64,000 bases of DNA from Hamadaea tsunoensis DSM 44101 (GTDB lineage: Bacteria; Actinomycetota; Actinomycetes; Mycobacteriales; Micromonosporaceae), in NCBI RefSeq assembly GCF_000428945.1, contig NZ_AUAX01000028.1:1-64000 (forward strand), given 5' to 3'. The notes beneath the pieces are model-generated. The model was not told the origin of the DNA, did not search any database, and worked only from the letters and a program-made list of their open reading frames with translations. Of the stretch, positions 9,346 to 17,051 are shown in pieces; the first letter of the stretch is position 1, and each line of letters starts with the position of its first letter. Made by a program: the position numbers and the translations under genes.

Positions 9346-10245
9346 ATGACGCTCTCCACCCGCGCGGCGTACGCGCTGTGCACGCTCGGCATGCTCATCG
9401 TGGGCAGTTCCGTGGCGGTCAGCCGCCTCGTGACCGGCTATCCCCTGCTGACCGGCCAGGCCCTCCGGTACGCGGCCGCCGCCGTGCTCCTGCTCGGGCT
9501 GGCCCGGTTCTTCCCGGCCCCGACGCGTACGCGGCCGACACGGCGGGAACTCGCCCTGCTCGCGGCGCTCGGCGCGACCGGCCTGGCCCTGTTCAACGCC
9601 TGCATCCTCATCGGGCTCCGGCACGCCGAGCCGGCCGTCATCGGCACGGCGATCGGGGCGGCCCCGCTGACCCTGGCCCTGCTCGGCCCGCTGCTGTCCG
9701 GCCGCCGGCCCGCGACCCTGCTCGTCGCCGCGGCCGGTGTGGTGCTGGCCGGCACCGCGCTCGTCGAGGGCCTCGGCCGGACCGACGCGATCGGCCTGGC
9801 CGCCGCGGCCGGAGCGCTCGCCTGCGAGACCGCGTTCTCCCTCCTCGCCGCTCCCCTGCTGCCCGCCCTCGGCGCGGTACGCGTCTCGGCGTACGCCTGC
9901 CTGCTCGCGGTCCCGCTGCTCGGGCTCGCCGCGGTCGTCACCGGTGAACCCGCCGCCTGGCGCCTGCCGACGGTAGTCGAAACGGCCGGACTGGCGTACC
10001 TGGCGGTGCTCATGACGGTGGTGGCGTTCGTCGCGTGGTTCCTCGGGCTGCAACGGCTGGGCGTCGAGCAGGCCGGCATCATCGTCGGTGTGCTGCCGCT
10101 GGCGACACTGGCCGCGACGTCCATCATGGACGGACACCTGCCGGGGCTCGGCACGACGGCCGGCGTGCTGGTGGTCGCGGCCGGACTGGCCCTGCCGCAC
10201 CTTCCTCTCCGGCCGCGTACCGCCGAGGCCCGCGCGGCGGCCTGA
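9346..10245 (+). CDS. EamA/DMT-family transporter
   Basis: 299 residues, almost entirely about ten hydrophobic segments in two EamA halves of five. The ATG at 9346 lies 67 bp from the divergent MocR start. Wording such as RLVTGYPLLTGQALRYAAAAVLL and GVEQAGIIVGVLPLATLAATS is typical of drug/metabolite exporters. It acts in the cytoplasmic membrane; substrate unknown. Divergence from a PLP-binding MocR regulator suggests a vitamin B6- or amino-acid-related metabolite, by inference only. Confidence 0.88.
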   Translation: MTLSTRAAYALCTLGMLIVGSSVAVSRLVTGYPLLTGQALRYAAAAVLLLGLARFFPAPTRTRPTRRELALLAALGATGLALFNACILIGLRHAEPAVIGTAIGAAPLTLALLGPLLSGRRPATLLVAAAGVVLAGTALVEGLGRTDAIGLAAAAGALACETAFSLLAAPLLPALGAVRVSAYACLLAVPLLGLAAVVTGEPAAWRLPTVVETAGLAYLAVLMTVVAFVAWFLGLQRLGVEQAGIIVGVLPLATLAATSIMDGHLPGLGTTAGVLVVAAGLALPHLPLRPRTAEARAAA

Positions 10246-10335
10246 GACCGGTAGGGCATGCTGACATTCCGTGCCGCGCAACGGCATCAGACACACCGAC
10301 AGCGCGCTGACACACCCGAAGGGCGGTTTGAGGAC

Positions 10336-11001
10336 ATGGCGACGATCCTTGTCACCGGCGGGAACCGGGGCCTCGGCCGCGAGGTCTGCCGGCAGCTGGC
10401 CGAGCAGGGCCACGACGTCATCCTCACCGCCCGCGACGCCGAGGCCGCCGCACAGGCCGGGCGCGACCTCGGCGTCCGGCACCTCCGGCTCGACGTGGCC
10501 GACCCCGCGAGCATCGGCGCGGCGGCCGCCCAGGTCGACGCGCTCGACGTCCTCGTCAACAGCGCGGCGATCCTCTACGACACGTGGCAGCACGCCGTCG
10601 ACGCCGACCTCGACGTCGTACGCCAGGCGGCCGAGACGAACCTCTACGGCCCCTGGCGGCTGGCGCAGGCGCTCCTGCCGGCCCTGCGGCGCAGCGCGCA
10701 TCCCCGGATCGTCAACGTGTCCAGCGAAGGCGGCTCACTGACGTCGATGGGCGGCGGCACACCGGCGTACTCGGCTTCGAAAGCGGGCCTGAACGCGTTG
10801 ACGAGAATGCTGGCGGCCGAACTGCGCCCGGCCGGCTTCCTCGTCAACGCGGTCTGCCCCGGCTGGGTCGCGACCGACATGGGCGGCCCCGGCGGCCGGC
10901 CCGTACGCGACGGCGCGGCCGGCATCGTCTGGGCCGCGACCCTGCCCGACAACGGCCCGACGGGCGGCTTCTTCCGCGACGGCCGGCCGCTGCCCTGGTG
11001 A
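10336..11001 (+). CDS. Short-chain dehydrogenase/reductase
   Basis: 221 residues. Start ATG 10336 follows TTTGAGGAC. The NAD(P)-binding motif TGGNRGLG is at residues 7-14, then LDVAD, NSAA (the NNAG position), catalytic Ser in VSSEGG and YSASK (YxxxK). Canonical classical SDR but slightly short. Oxidoreductase of unknown substrate; related proteins are annotated as carbonyl reductases. It lies 90 bp after the exporter on the same strand and may be co-transcribed. Confidence 0.9.
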   Translation: MATILVTGGNRGLGREVCRQLAEQGHDVILTARDAEAAAQAGRDLGVRHLRLDVADPASIGAAAAQVDALDVLVNSAAILYDTWQHAVDADLDVVRQAAETNLYGPWRLAQALLPALRRSAHPRIVNVSSEGGSLTSMGGGTPAYSASKAGLNALTRMLAAELRPAGFLVNAVCPGWVATDMGGPGGRPVRDGAAGIVWAATLPDNGPTGGFFRDGRPLPW

Positions 11002-11101
11002 ACGGCTGCCGCGGCATTCTGCCGTCCCGGGATGCGGGACGCGGGCGGGCACGGCAGAATGACGCCCGGACCAGAAAATCGGCCAGGAATCGGGGCGCCG
11101 C

Positions 11102-11623
11102 ATGCCGTACGCGATCGAGCTCTTCCTCGACGACGCGGCCGACCGCCAGATCCGGCAGATGTGGGCCGCGCTCGACGACCACGGCATCCTCTCGCCGGGC
11201 GGTGTACCGGACGCCGACTACCATCCGCACATCAGCCTGACGGTGTTCGACCAGGGCGACCCCGATCAGATAGTGCACGCGCTGCGACCGGTGCTCGCCC
11301 AGTCCGTCGGCCTGCCGCTCCCGCTCGCGCCGCTCGGCTTCTTCCTCACGGCGGAGGCGCCGGTCTTCCTCGGCGTGATCCCGTCCGCCCGGTTCCTGGC
11401 GCTGCACCACGTCGTGCACGCGGTGGTCGAGACGATGGCGGAGGGGATCTGGCCCTACTACCGGCCGGACGCGCTCCTGCCGCACTGCACGCTGGCGACC
11501 GGGGTCACGGAACCGGCCAGGGTGGCCGAGATCGTCCGCGGCTTCACGATCCCGGTCGCGGCGCGTACGGCCAGCGCCCATCTGGTCACCGTCCCCGGTG
11601 GACAGTCGATCCCGCTCACCTGA
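11102..11623 (+). CDS. 2H phosphoesterase (2'-5' RNA ligase family)
   Basis: 173 residues carrying the two signature tetrads of the 2H superfamily: H43-I-S45 and H128-C-T130, about 85 residues apart as expected. The family includes 2'-5' RNA ligases and cyclic phosphodiesterases acting on 2',3'-cyclic phosphate or 2'-5' bonds. The lack of a basic N-terminal extension leaves the substrate open. The gene ends where a large repeat-rich region begins. Confidence 0.85.
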   Translation: MPYAIELFLDDAADRQIRQMWAALDDHGILSPGGVPDADYHPHISLTVFDQGDPDQIVHALRPVLAQSVGLPLPLAPLGFFLTAEAPVFLGVIPSARFLALHHVVHAVVETMAEGIWPYYRPDALLPHCTLATGVTEPARVAEIVRGFTIPVAARTASAHLVTVPGGQSIPLT

Positions 11624-11656
11624 AAATCCTCATCATAAGATCAAGATCATTTCAAG

Positions 11657-11729
11657 ATCCGGTTTGGATCAGGGAAATCACCCGAATCATGGGCCAAGAT
11701 TACGTGCGAAAACCTGATCCAAACCGGAT
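11657..11729. repeat. Long hairpin after the 2H gene
   Basis: atccggtttggatcagg (11657-11673) is exactly complementary to cctgatccaaaccggat (11713-11729), with a 39-nt loop. It begins 33 bp after the 2H stop codon and could end its transcript or be part of the larger repeat element that follows. Confidence 0.8.
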
Positions 11730-11732
11730 TTT

Positions 11733-12406
11733 GAGTGGAGCGAAGCATCGTTCACCGCGGTTCGGTCGCGGTTCGCCCCAACCCCGCCCGGCTTGTGTCC
11801 GCCCGACCTTGTCCCGACCGTCCGACTTGTCCATCCGGCCGGCAGCCGACGGAGTGATCGTTTACGGCTGAGGCGCGAAAAGAGCCACCCGACGCATGAT
11901 CGTTTACGGTTCCGGAGCGCATTGACCGGCTTCCGCTACACCTGACGCGTAAACGATCATGCAGATCGGGCCGGATTTACACCTGAACCGTAAACGATCA
12001 TGAAAACAGGACTCGGCGTCCGCATAGCGGAAGATCGTTCCCGCATCCTGGAGCACAACGGATGACGGCCCGCATGGACGTGATCCACAGCGATTGAGAT
12101 GTAAACGCACCCCTCACCCAAGATCCACAGCGGTGGAGATGCGGAAACCGGCCCATAGCAACATCTCAGCCGCAATGGATCGAGGGAACAGACTCCGAAA
12201 CTACATCGGAACCGCGAACGATCACCGCCGGACCCGACCGCCCGAACCTCACATCGGACAGTCGGGACAAAGTTCGGACGAGGGGGTAGACCGTGACCGG
12301 ACCGCGGTGGAGGAGGCTTCGCCCCACTCACCTGGCAGCGGAGGCGCCCCGCGCCGGAGCGGTCTCCCGCGTGAGGAGCGGACGTGAGATCGACGAACCC
12401 GGGACA
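11733..12406. repeat. Imperfect long inverted repeat element, copy 1
   Basis: The right arm, 12292-12406, is clearly the same sequence as 23519-23654 (shared runs such as gaccggaccgcggtgga and tgagatcgacgaacccggga). The left arm, about 11733-11771, matches the inner part in reverse orientation. A further inverted match lies inside (11809-11830 against 12252-12275, ttgtcccgaccgtccga). So this is an inverted pair with a truncated left arm, holding some 480 bp of loop. The flanking genes are convergent. No gene is evident inside; frames are short. Confidence 0.75.
11855..12001. repeat. Four copies of a 13-16 bp motif in inverted pairs
   Basis: tgatcgtttacgg occurs at 11855-11867 and as atgatcgtttacggtt at 11896-11911. 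The complementary form is at 11948-11960 and 11986-12001; the outer two of the second pair match over 16 bp. They sit in the loop of the long inverted repeat. Could be protein-binding sites or a nested hairpin. Confidence 0.85.
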
Positions 12407-12450
12407 TGAAACTGATCTTGACCCTAGAGGATCGTGACTTGTGCTCGCCG

Positions 12451-13059
12451 CTATGAGGTGGGGCGGTGGCCGCCGTGGGAGGCGATGAGCGCGTCCACCA
12501 CCGTTTCCGCGTCCGCGTCGGCCAGGTCCGCCGGGTACTCGGGGAGCAGGTCGTCCCAGATCACCAGCCAGGAGCCGAAGAGCTGGCCCTGTCCCTCGGG
12601 CCGGGCGAAGAACCAGACGTGCAGGTGCGCGCCGCCGTCGCTGATCCGGTACACGTGGGAGCGGGTGATGCCCGGCAGCGCCTTGACGTGCCGGGCGATC
12701 CGCGCGCTCAGGAGGCCGAATTCCGCCGCCAGCTCGTCGGGCAGATCCTCGAAGTCGTAGTGGTCGCGCGAGTGCAGCATGAGCACCAGCGGTACGCCGA
12801 CCCCGCCGACCCGGGTCAGCCGCCAGTTCTCGTTGAGCCAGAGGCCGGCGTCACGGTTCCGGCAGGAGCTGCAGTCGGCCGGGTCCTCGCCGTGCCGCGC
12901 CGGTTCGGGCAGGACCGGCGGGCGCAGCGGATTCGTGCGCAGCCCGTCCTGCTCGAACGGGCTGATGTCCCAGCCGGTCATCCGGGCGAGCGGCAACCGG
13001 CCGTCGGGGTCGGCGGCGGCGAGGGCGTACGCGTGGAATTCCTCGGGAGTCATGGCCAT
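12451..13059 (-). CDS. HIT/GalT-like superfamily protein
   Basis: 202 residues. A CxxC zinc-type pair (C63, C66 in CSSCRNRD), then LHSRDHYDF, then AHLHVWFF with H145-x-H147 resemble the histidine-triad core of GalT-like hydrolases/transferases. The usual final H is not in the same spacing as classical HIT proteins, so catalysis on nucleotides is a guess. Ends at the long repeat element; starts 13 bp upstream of the ABC transporter ATPase on the same strand, probably a separate unit. Confidence 0.6.
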   Translation of the reverse strand: MAMTPEEFHAYALAAADPDGRLPLARMTGWDISPFEQDGLRTNPLRPPVLPEPARHGEDPADCSSCRNRDAGLWLNENWRLTRVGGVGVPLVLMLHSRDHYDFEDLPDELAAEFGLLSARIARHVKALPGITRSHVYRISDGGAHLHVWFFARPEGQGQLFGSWLVIWDDLLPEYPADLADADAETVVDALIASHGGHRPTS

Positions 13060-13096
13060 CCGCGGAGTTTACCTAGATGATCTCAGTCCGCCGGGG

Positions 13097-13972
13097 TCAG
13101 TGGACGGCCGCCTGCACCGCTTCGAGGATCCGCGTACGCGTCGCCGTGAACTCCGCCTCGGCGCGGGGCTGGTCGGCGTACGGGAGGGTCGAGTCCTCCT
13201 GGTGGATGATGCGGCCGGGCCGGGCGCTGAGCACGACGATGCGCGTACCCAGGAAGGCAGCCTCGTCGACCGAGTGCGTGACCAGCAGGATCGTCGTCCC
13301 GGTACGCCGCCACAGCGCGCGCAGTTCGTCCTGCAGCCGTTCCCTGGTGAGCGCGTCGAGCGCGGCGAACGGCTCGTCGAGGAGCAGCAGCCGCGGGCCG
13401 GGGGCGAGCGCGCGGGCGATCGCGGCGCGCTGCTGCATCCCGCCCGACAGCTCGTAGGGCTTGAGCCGCGCGACGTCCGCGAGCCCGACCAGGTCGAGCA
13501 GCTCGGCGACGCGGGCCTCCCGTTCGGCGCGCGGGCGACCGCCCAGCCCGAAGGCCCCGCGCAGCCCGGAAGCCCCGCGCAGCCCGGAAGCTCGGGCACC
13601 GCCGGAAGTATTGCGCAGCCCGAAGGCCCCGCTCAGGCCGAAGGCGATGTTCCCGCGGACGGACAGCCAGGGGAACAGGCGCGGTTGCTGGAAGACGACC
13701 CCGCGGTCCGGGCCGGGCGCGGTGACCTCGGCGCCGTGGACGAGCACCCGCCCGGCCGACGGGCGCAGGAAGCCGGCGACCATGCGCAGCAGCGTGCTCT
13801 TGCCGCAGCCGGACGGGCCGACGATGGCCAGCGCGCCGCCGGCCGGCACGCTCAGGTCGATGCCGTCGAGCGCGATGATGTCGCGCCCGGCGGCCCGGTA
13901 GGTGTGACCGACGCCCGTGAGGGCGACCGCGTCGGCGGCCGCCCTCACGGGAGTGTCGAGCTCAGGCGGCAT
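13097..13972 (-). CDS. Sulfonate/nitrate-type ABC transporter ATPase
   Basis: 291 residues, SsuB/TauB type. Walker A GPSGCGKST at 52-60, Q-loop FQQPRLFPW, signature LSGGMQQR at 175-182, Walker B LLLLDEPF, H-loop THSVDEA. It powers uptake with the overlapping binding protein (11-bp overlap) and the permease. Residues about 114-146, between Q-loop and signature, are an 18-bp-unit repeat insertion (FGL/SGLRGA wording) absent from relatives; this helical subdomain normally contacts the permease. Confidence 0.9.
   Translation of the reverse strand: MPPELDTPVRAAADAVALTGVGHTYRAAGRDIIALDGIDLSVPAGGALAIVGPSGCGKSTLLRMVAGFLRPSAGRVLVHGAEVTAPGPDRGVVFQQPRLFPWLSVRGNIAFGLSGAFGLRNTSGGARASGLRGASGLRGAFGLGGRPRAEREARVAELLDLVGLADVARLKPYELSGGMQQRAAIARALAPGPRLLLLDEPFAALDALTRERLQDELRALWRRTGTTILLVTHSVDEAAFLGTRIVVLSARPGRIIHQEDSTLPYADQPRAEAEFTATRTRILEAVQAAVH
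13544..13649. repeat. 18-bp tandem repeats inside the ABC ATPase gene
   Basis: Units of cagcccgaaggccccgcg at 13544-13561, 13562-13579, a diverged one from 13580, another at 13616-13633 and a partial one from 13634. All in frame with the ATPase; they encode the GAFGL/ASGLR insertion. Confidence 0.85.
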
Positions 13973-15014
13973 CGGCCAGGGCCTGCACGGCGAGGGCGCT
14001 CTGGTAGACCGCGAGGTCCGGCGCGCCGGTGAGCTTCTTCTGCGCGGTGAGGAACTCGGCCGCGCTGTGCAGGTTCTCGGCGAGCTTGCCCGGCGCGCCC
14101 GGCTTGCCGAGGTAGTCGGCCCCGGCCTGCTCGGACAGGTCCAGCAGGACCAGCTCGGCCAGCTGCGCGGCCGCCTCGTCCGGGGACAGGTTGAGCTGCT
14201 TGCCGATGCTCGCCGCGGCGGCGGCCTTGTCCGACCTGGTCAGCTTCACCGCGCGGTCCTGCTGCCGCAGCCACGTCTTCACGGCCGCCGGGTACTGCGC
14301 GAGGAAGTCCTTGCGTACCACGGCGAGGTCGGCGGTCAGCTTGCCCTGCCCGGCCAGGTCGCGGCTCGTGACGAGGACCTTGCCCTGCTTGCGCAGCTCG
14401 GCCAGCACCGGCGTCCAGACGTAGGCGCCGTCGATGTCGCCGCGCTGCCACGCCGCCTGGATCTCCGGCGGCTCCAGGTCGATGATCTTCAAACCGCTTT
14501 CGGGTACGCCGGCCGCGGCCAGCGCCGCCAGCAGGCTGTAGTGCGAGGTGGACGCGAACGGCGTGGCGACCTTCTTGCCGGCCAGTGCCGCCACGGAGTC
14601 GATGCCGGGCTTGACGACGAGCGCCTCGTTGTCGCCGATGACGTCGAAGATCCACGGGACCGCGTACGGGATGTTCAGCGGAGCGGCCAGCCCGCGCGCG
14701 ACCGGGCTGCTGCCGGCGAGGCCGATGTCGATGGCCCCGGCGATGATCGCGGTGTTGACGTCGCCGCCCGAGTCGAACTTGCTCCACACGACCTTCGTGC
14801 CCGGCAGGGCCGCCTCCAGCCAGCCCTGGTCCTTGACGATCAGGTCGCCGTTCGGGATGAGCTGGTAGCCGATGCGCAGCTGCTTCGGCCCGGCGGCACC
14901 CGAGGCACCGGGCGCGGCCGCGGGCTCGTCGTCGGCGCAGGCCGCGAGCAGGGGTGCGGCGGCGAGACCGAGCGCGCCGAGCAGCAGTCCGCGTCGGTGG
15001 ATGGCAGGACTCAC
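13962..15014 (-). CDS. Sulfonate-type ABC transporter substrate-binding lipoprotein
   Basis: 350 residues from the GTG at 15014, chosen because AAAGG lies 6 nt upstream and the signal peptide then starts correctly; an upstream ATG at 15038 is possible. Twin arginine and lipobox (RRGLLLGALGLAAAPLLAAC) give a membrane-anchored lipoprotein. The body matches SsuA/TauA/NrtA binding proteins: LRIGYQLIPNGDLIVKDQGWLE, SGGDVNTAIIAGAIDIGLAGSSP, QAAWQRGDIDGAYVWTPVL. Binds an organosulfonate such as taurine, by family and by the SsuD neighbour. Confidence 0.9.
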   Translation of the reverse strand: MSPAIHRRGLLLGALGLAAAPLLAACADDEPAAAPGASGAAGPKQLRIGYQLIPNGDLIVKDQGWLEAALPGTKVVWSKFDSGGDVNTAIIAGAIDIGLAGSSPVARGLAAPLNIPYAVPWIFDVIGDNEALVVKPGIDSVAALAGKKVATPFASTSHYSLLAALAAAGVPESGLKIIDLEPPEIQAAWQRGDIDGAYVWTPVLAELRKQGKVLVTSRDLAGQGKLTADLAVVRKDFLAQYPAAVKTWLRQQDRAVKLTRSDKAAAAASIGKQLNLSPDEAAAQLAELVLLDLSEQAGADYLGKPGAPGKLAENLHSAAEFLTAQKKLTGAPDLAVYQSALAVQALADAA

Positions 15015-15053
15015 AGGGATGCCTTTCTCTATCTTCATGGGGGTGATGCGGCT

Positions 15054-15860
15054 TCAGGCGCGTCCGCGCCAGGGGGTGAGGCGCCGCTGGGCGTACCGCA
15101 GGAGGGCGTCGAAGAACAGGCCGGACAGTCCGATGAGGATGATCCCTAGGACGACGACGTCCGTCTGGTTGTAGCGCTGGGCGTCCCGGATCATGCCGCC
15201 GATCCCCGGTACGCCGTTCACCGTCTCGGCCGCCACGACCGTCGTGTACGCGACCCCGACCGCGACCCGGATCCCGGTGAGGATCTCCGGTGCGGCGGCG
15301 GGAAGCACGATGCGCCAAGGGATCTGGGCCCGGCCGGCACCGAGGGAGCGGGCGGCGTACACGTAGTCGGCGGGGACCGCCCGGACCGCGTCGGCCGTGG
15401 CGACCGCGACCGGCGGCAGCGCGGCCAGCAGCAGCAGCCACACCTTCGGCGACTCGTCGATGCCGAACCAGATCACCAGCAGGCTGAGGTACGCCAGCGG
15501 CGGCAGGGTCCGCACGAACGTCACGACCGGCCCGAGCACGGTGTCCAGCACCGGAACCAGCCCGATCAGCAATCCGAGGACGATCCCGCCCCCGACCCCG
15601 TACGCGCACCCGATCGCCATCCGCCGCAGGCTCGCCAGCAGGTGCTCGCCGAGCGTGTAGCCGGCCCAGCCGTCCCCGTCGCCGGTGAGGCCGGACGTAG
15701 CGAGGAACTGGTGCCAGACCGAGCCCGGCGACGGGACGAAGACCGGCGGCCAGATCTGCGCGCGGGCCACGGCCCACCACACGGCGACCGCCCCGGCGAC
15801 CGCGGCGAACCGCAGTCCGGCGGCCCGCAGGCGGTCCCGGAACGGGAGGGGATCATGCAC
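15054..15860 (-). CDS. Sulfonate-type ABC transporter permease
   Basis: 268 residues with about six transmembrane segments and the EAA-type loop (YAARSLGAGRAQIPWRIVLPAAAPEILTG) that docks with the ATPase. Start GTG at 15860, first gene of the three-gene transporter operon. Family SsuC/TauC. The start lies 63 bp from the divergent SsuD-like gene, so both units share one regulatory region. Confidence 0.9.
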   Translation of the reverse strand: MHDPLPFRDRLRAAGLRFAAVAGAVAVWWAVARAQIWPPVFVPSPGSVWHQFLATSGLTGDGDGWAGYTLGEHLLASLRRMAIGCAYGVGGGIVLGLLIGLVPVLDTVLGPVVTFVRTLPPLAYLSLLVIWFGIDESPKVWLLLLAALPPVAVATADAVRAVPADYVYAARSLGAGRAQIPWRIVLPAAAPEILTGIRVAVGVAYTTVVAAETVNGVPGIGGMIRDAQRYNQTDVVVLGIILIGLSGLFFDALLRYAQRRLTPWRGRA

Positions 15861-15923
15861 AGGGAGAGTGTTAGTCTACAAACCCGATCAGTCAAGTAGG
15901 ATATTGGTCAGGAGATTGATGCC
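15861..15923. promoter_or_regulatory. Divergent promoter region of transporter and monooxygenase
   Basis: 63 AT-rich bases between divergent starts. It holds taggata (15897-15903), whose complement tatccta recurs at 18976-18982 upstream of the OsmC gene. Both promoters serve sulfur-linked genes, so a shared regulator is possible. GGAG at 15911-15914 is the ribosome-binding site of the SsuD-like gene. Confidence 0.45.
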
Positions 15924-17003
15924 GTGAGCGCGTTCCACTGGTTCCTCCCGACCGGGGGCGACGACCGCACCCTGCACCCCGGCGGCCACGGTGGCGGCAT
16001 CGGCGCGGACGGGAGCGCGGCTCCGGCCGGGCGGCCGGCGACGCTCGCGTACCTGACGCGGATCGCGCAGGCCGCCGACGACCTCGGCTTCGACGGCGTC
16101 CTGACCCCGACCGGCGCGCACTGCCAGGACGCCTGGCTCACCACCGCCGCCCTCATCGCCGCGACCCGGCGGCTGCGCTTCCTGGTCGCGCTGCGGCCCG
16201 GCCTCGTCGCCCCGGTCCTCGCCGCCCAGATGGCCGGCACCTTCCAGCGCCTGTCCGGCGGCCGCCTCATGCTCAACGTCGTCGCCGGGTCCAGCGCCGC
16301 GGAACAGCGCGGCTACGGCGATTTCCTGGACCACGACCAGCGGTACGCGCGCGCGGCCGAATTCCTCGACGTCGTGCGGGCCGCCGCCCGGGGCGTGCCG
16401 TTCGACCACGCCGGCGAGCACTATACAGTGGACGGTGGCGCCCTGCGCGAGCCGGTCGACCCGTTCCCGCCCGTCTATCTCGGCGGCTCCTCGGAGGCCG
16501 CGATCGAGGTGGCGGCCCGGCACGCGGACGCGTACCTGACGTGGGGCGAACCGGTCGAGGCCGTGGCCACCAAGATCGAACGGGTCCGGCAGGCGACCGA
16601 CGCCGGTCGCAAGCTCCGCTTCGGCCTGCGGGTCCACGTGATCACCCGGGACGACTCCGGGCGGGCCTGGGCCGACGCCGAGCGGCTGATCGCCGGCCTC
16701 GACCCGGCGACCGTCCGCCTGCGCCAGCAGCAGCTGTCCACTCTGGACTCCGAAGGTCAGCGGCGGATGCTGGCCCTGCACGGCGGCGACCCCGCCCGGC
16801 TGATCGTCGGGCCCAACCTGTGGGCGGGCATCGGCCTGATCCGGGGCGGCGCGGGCACGGCCCTCGTCGGCGGCCACGACGAGGTCGCCGCCCGGCTGCG
16901 CGAATACCAGCAGGCCGGTATCGACGAGTTCATCCTGTCCGGCTACCCGCATCTCGAAGAGGCGTACGCCTTCGCCGAGGGCGTGCTGCCGCTCCTCCGG
17001 TGA
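15924..17003 (+). CDS. ssuD: Alkanesulfonate monooxygenase (SsuD-like)
   Basis: 359 residues, GTG start. Luciferase-like FMN monooxygenase: FHWFLPTGGDDRT opening, LTPTGAHCQDAWL, RFLVALRPGLVAPVLAAQM, GRLMLNVVAG, FDHAGEHYTVDGG and YLGGSSEAA are the typical SsuD blocks. It releases sulfite from sulfonates using reduced FMN from a separate reductase, cytoplasmic. A flavin reductase is not seen nearby. The divergent transporter supplies substrate. Its stop codon starts a 17-bp tandem repeat. Confidence 0.92.
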   Translation: MSAFHWFLPTGGDDRTLHPGGHGGGIGADGSAAPAGRPATLAYLTRIAQAADDLGFDGVLTPTGAHCQDAWLTTAALIAATRRLRFLVALRPGLVAPVLAAQMAGTFQRLSGGRLMLNVVAGSSAAEQRGYGDFLDHDQRYARAAEFLDVVRAAARGVPFDHAGEHYTVDGGALREPVDPFPPVYLGGSSEAAIEVAARHADAYLTWGEPVEAVATKIERVRQATDAGRKLRFGLRVHVITRDDSGRAWADAERLIAGLDPATVRLRQQQLSTLDSEGQRRMLALHGGDPARLIVGPNLWAGIGLIRGGAGTALVGGHDEVAARLREYQQAGIDEFILSGYPHLEEAYAFAEGVLPLLR

Positions 17004-17051
17004 ATCACAGTCTTCGTTGAATCACAGTCTTCAGTGAACCGCCGTCTTCAC
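17001..17051. repeat. 17-bp x3 repeat filling the gap between convergent stops
   Basis: tgaatcacagtcttcgt, tgaatcacagtcttcag and tgaaccgccgtcttcac occupy 17001-17051. The first begins with the stop codon of the SsuD-like gene and the third contains the stop codon of the flavin monooxygenase on the other strand. Confidence 0.95.
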
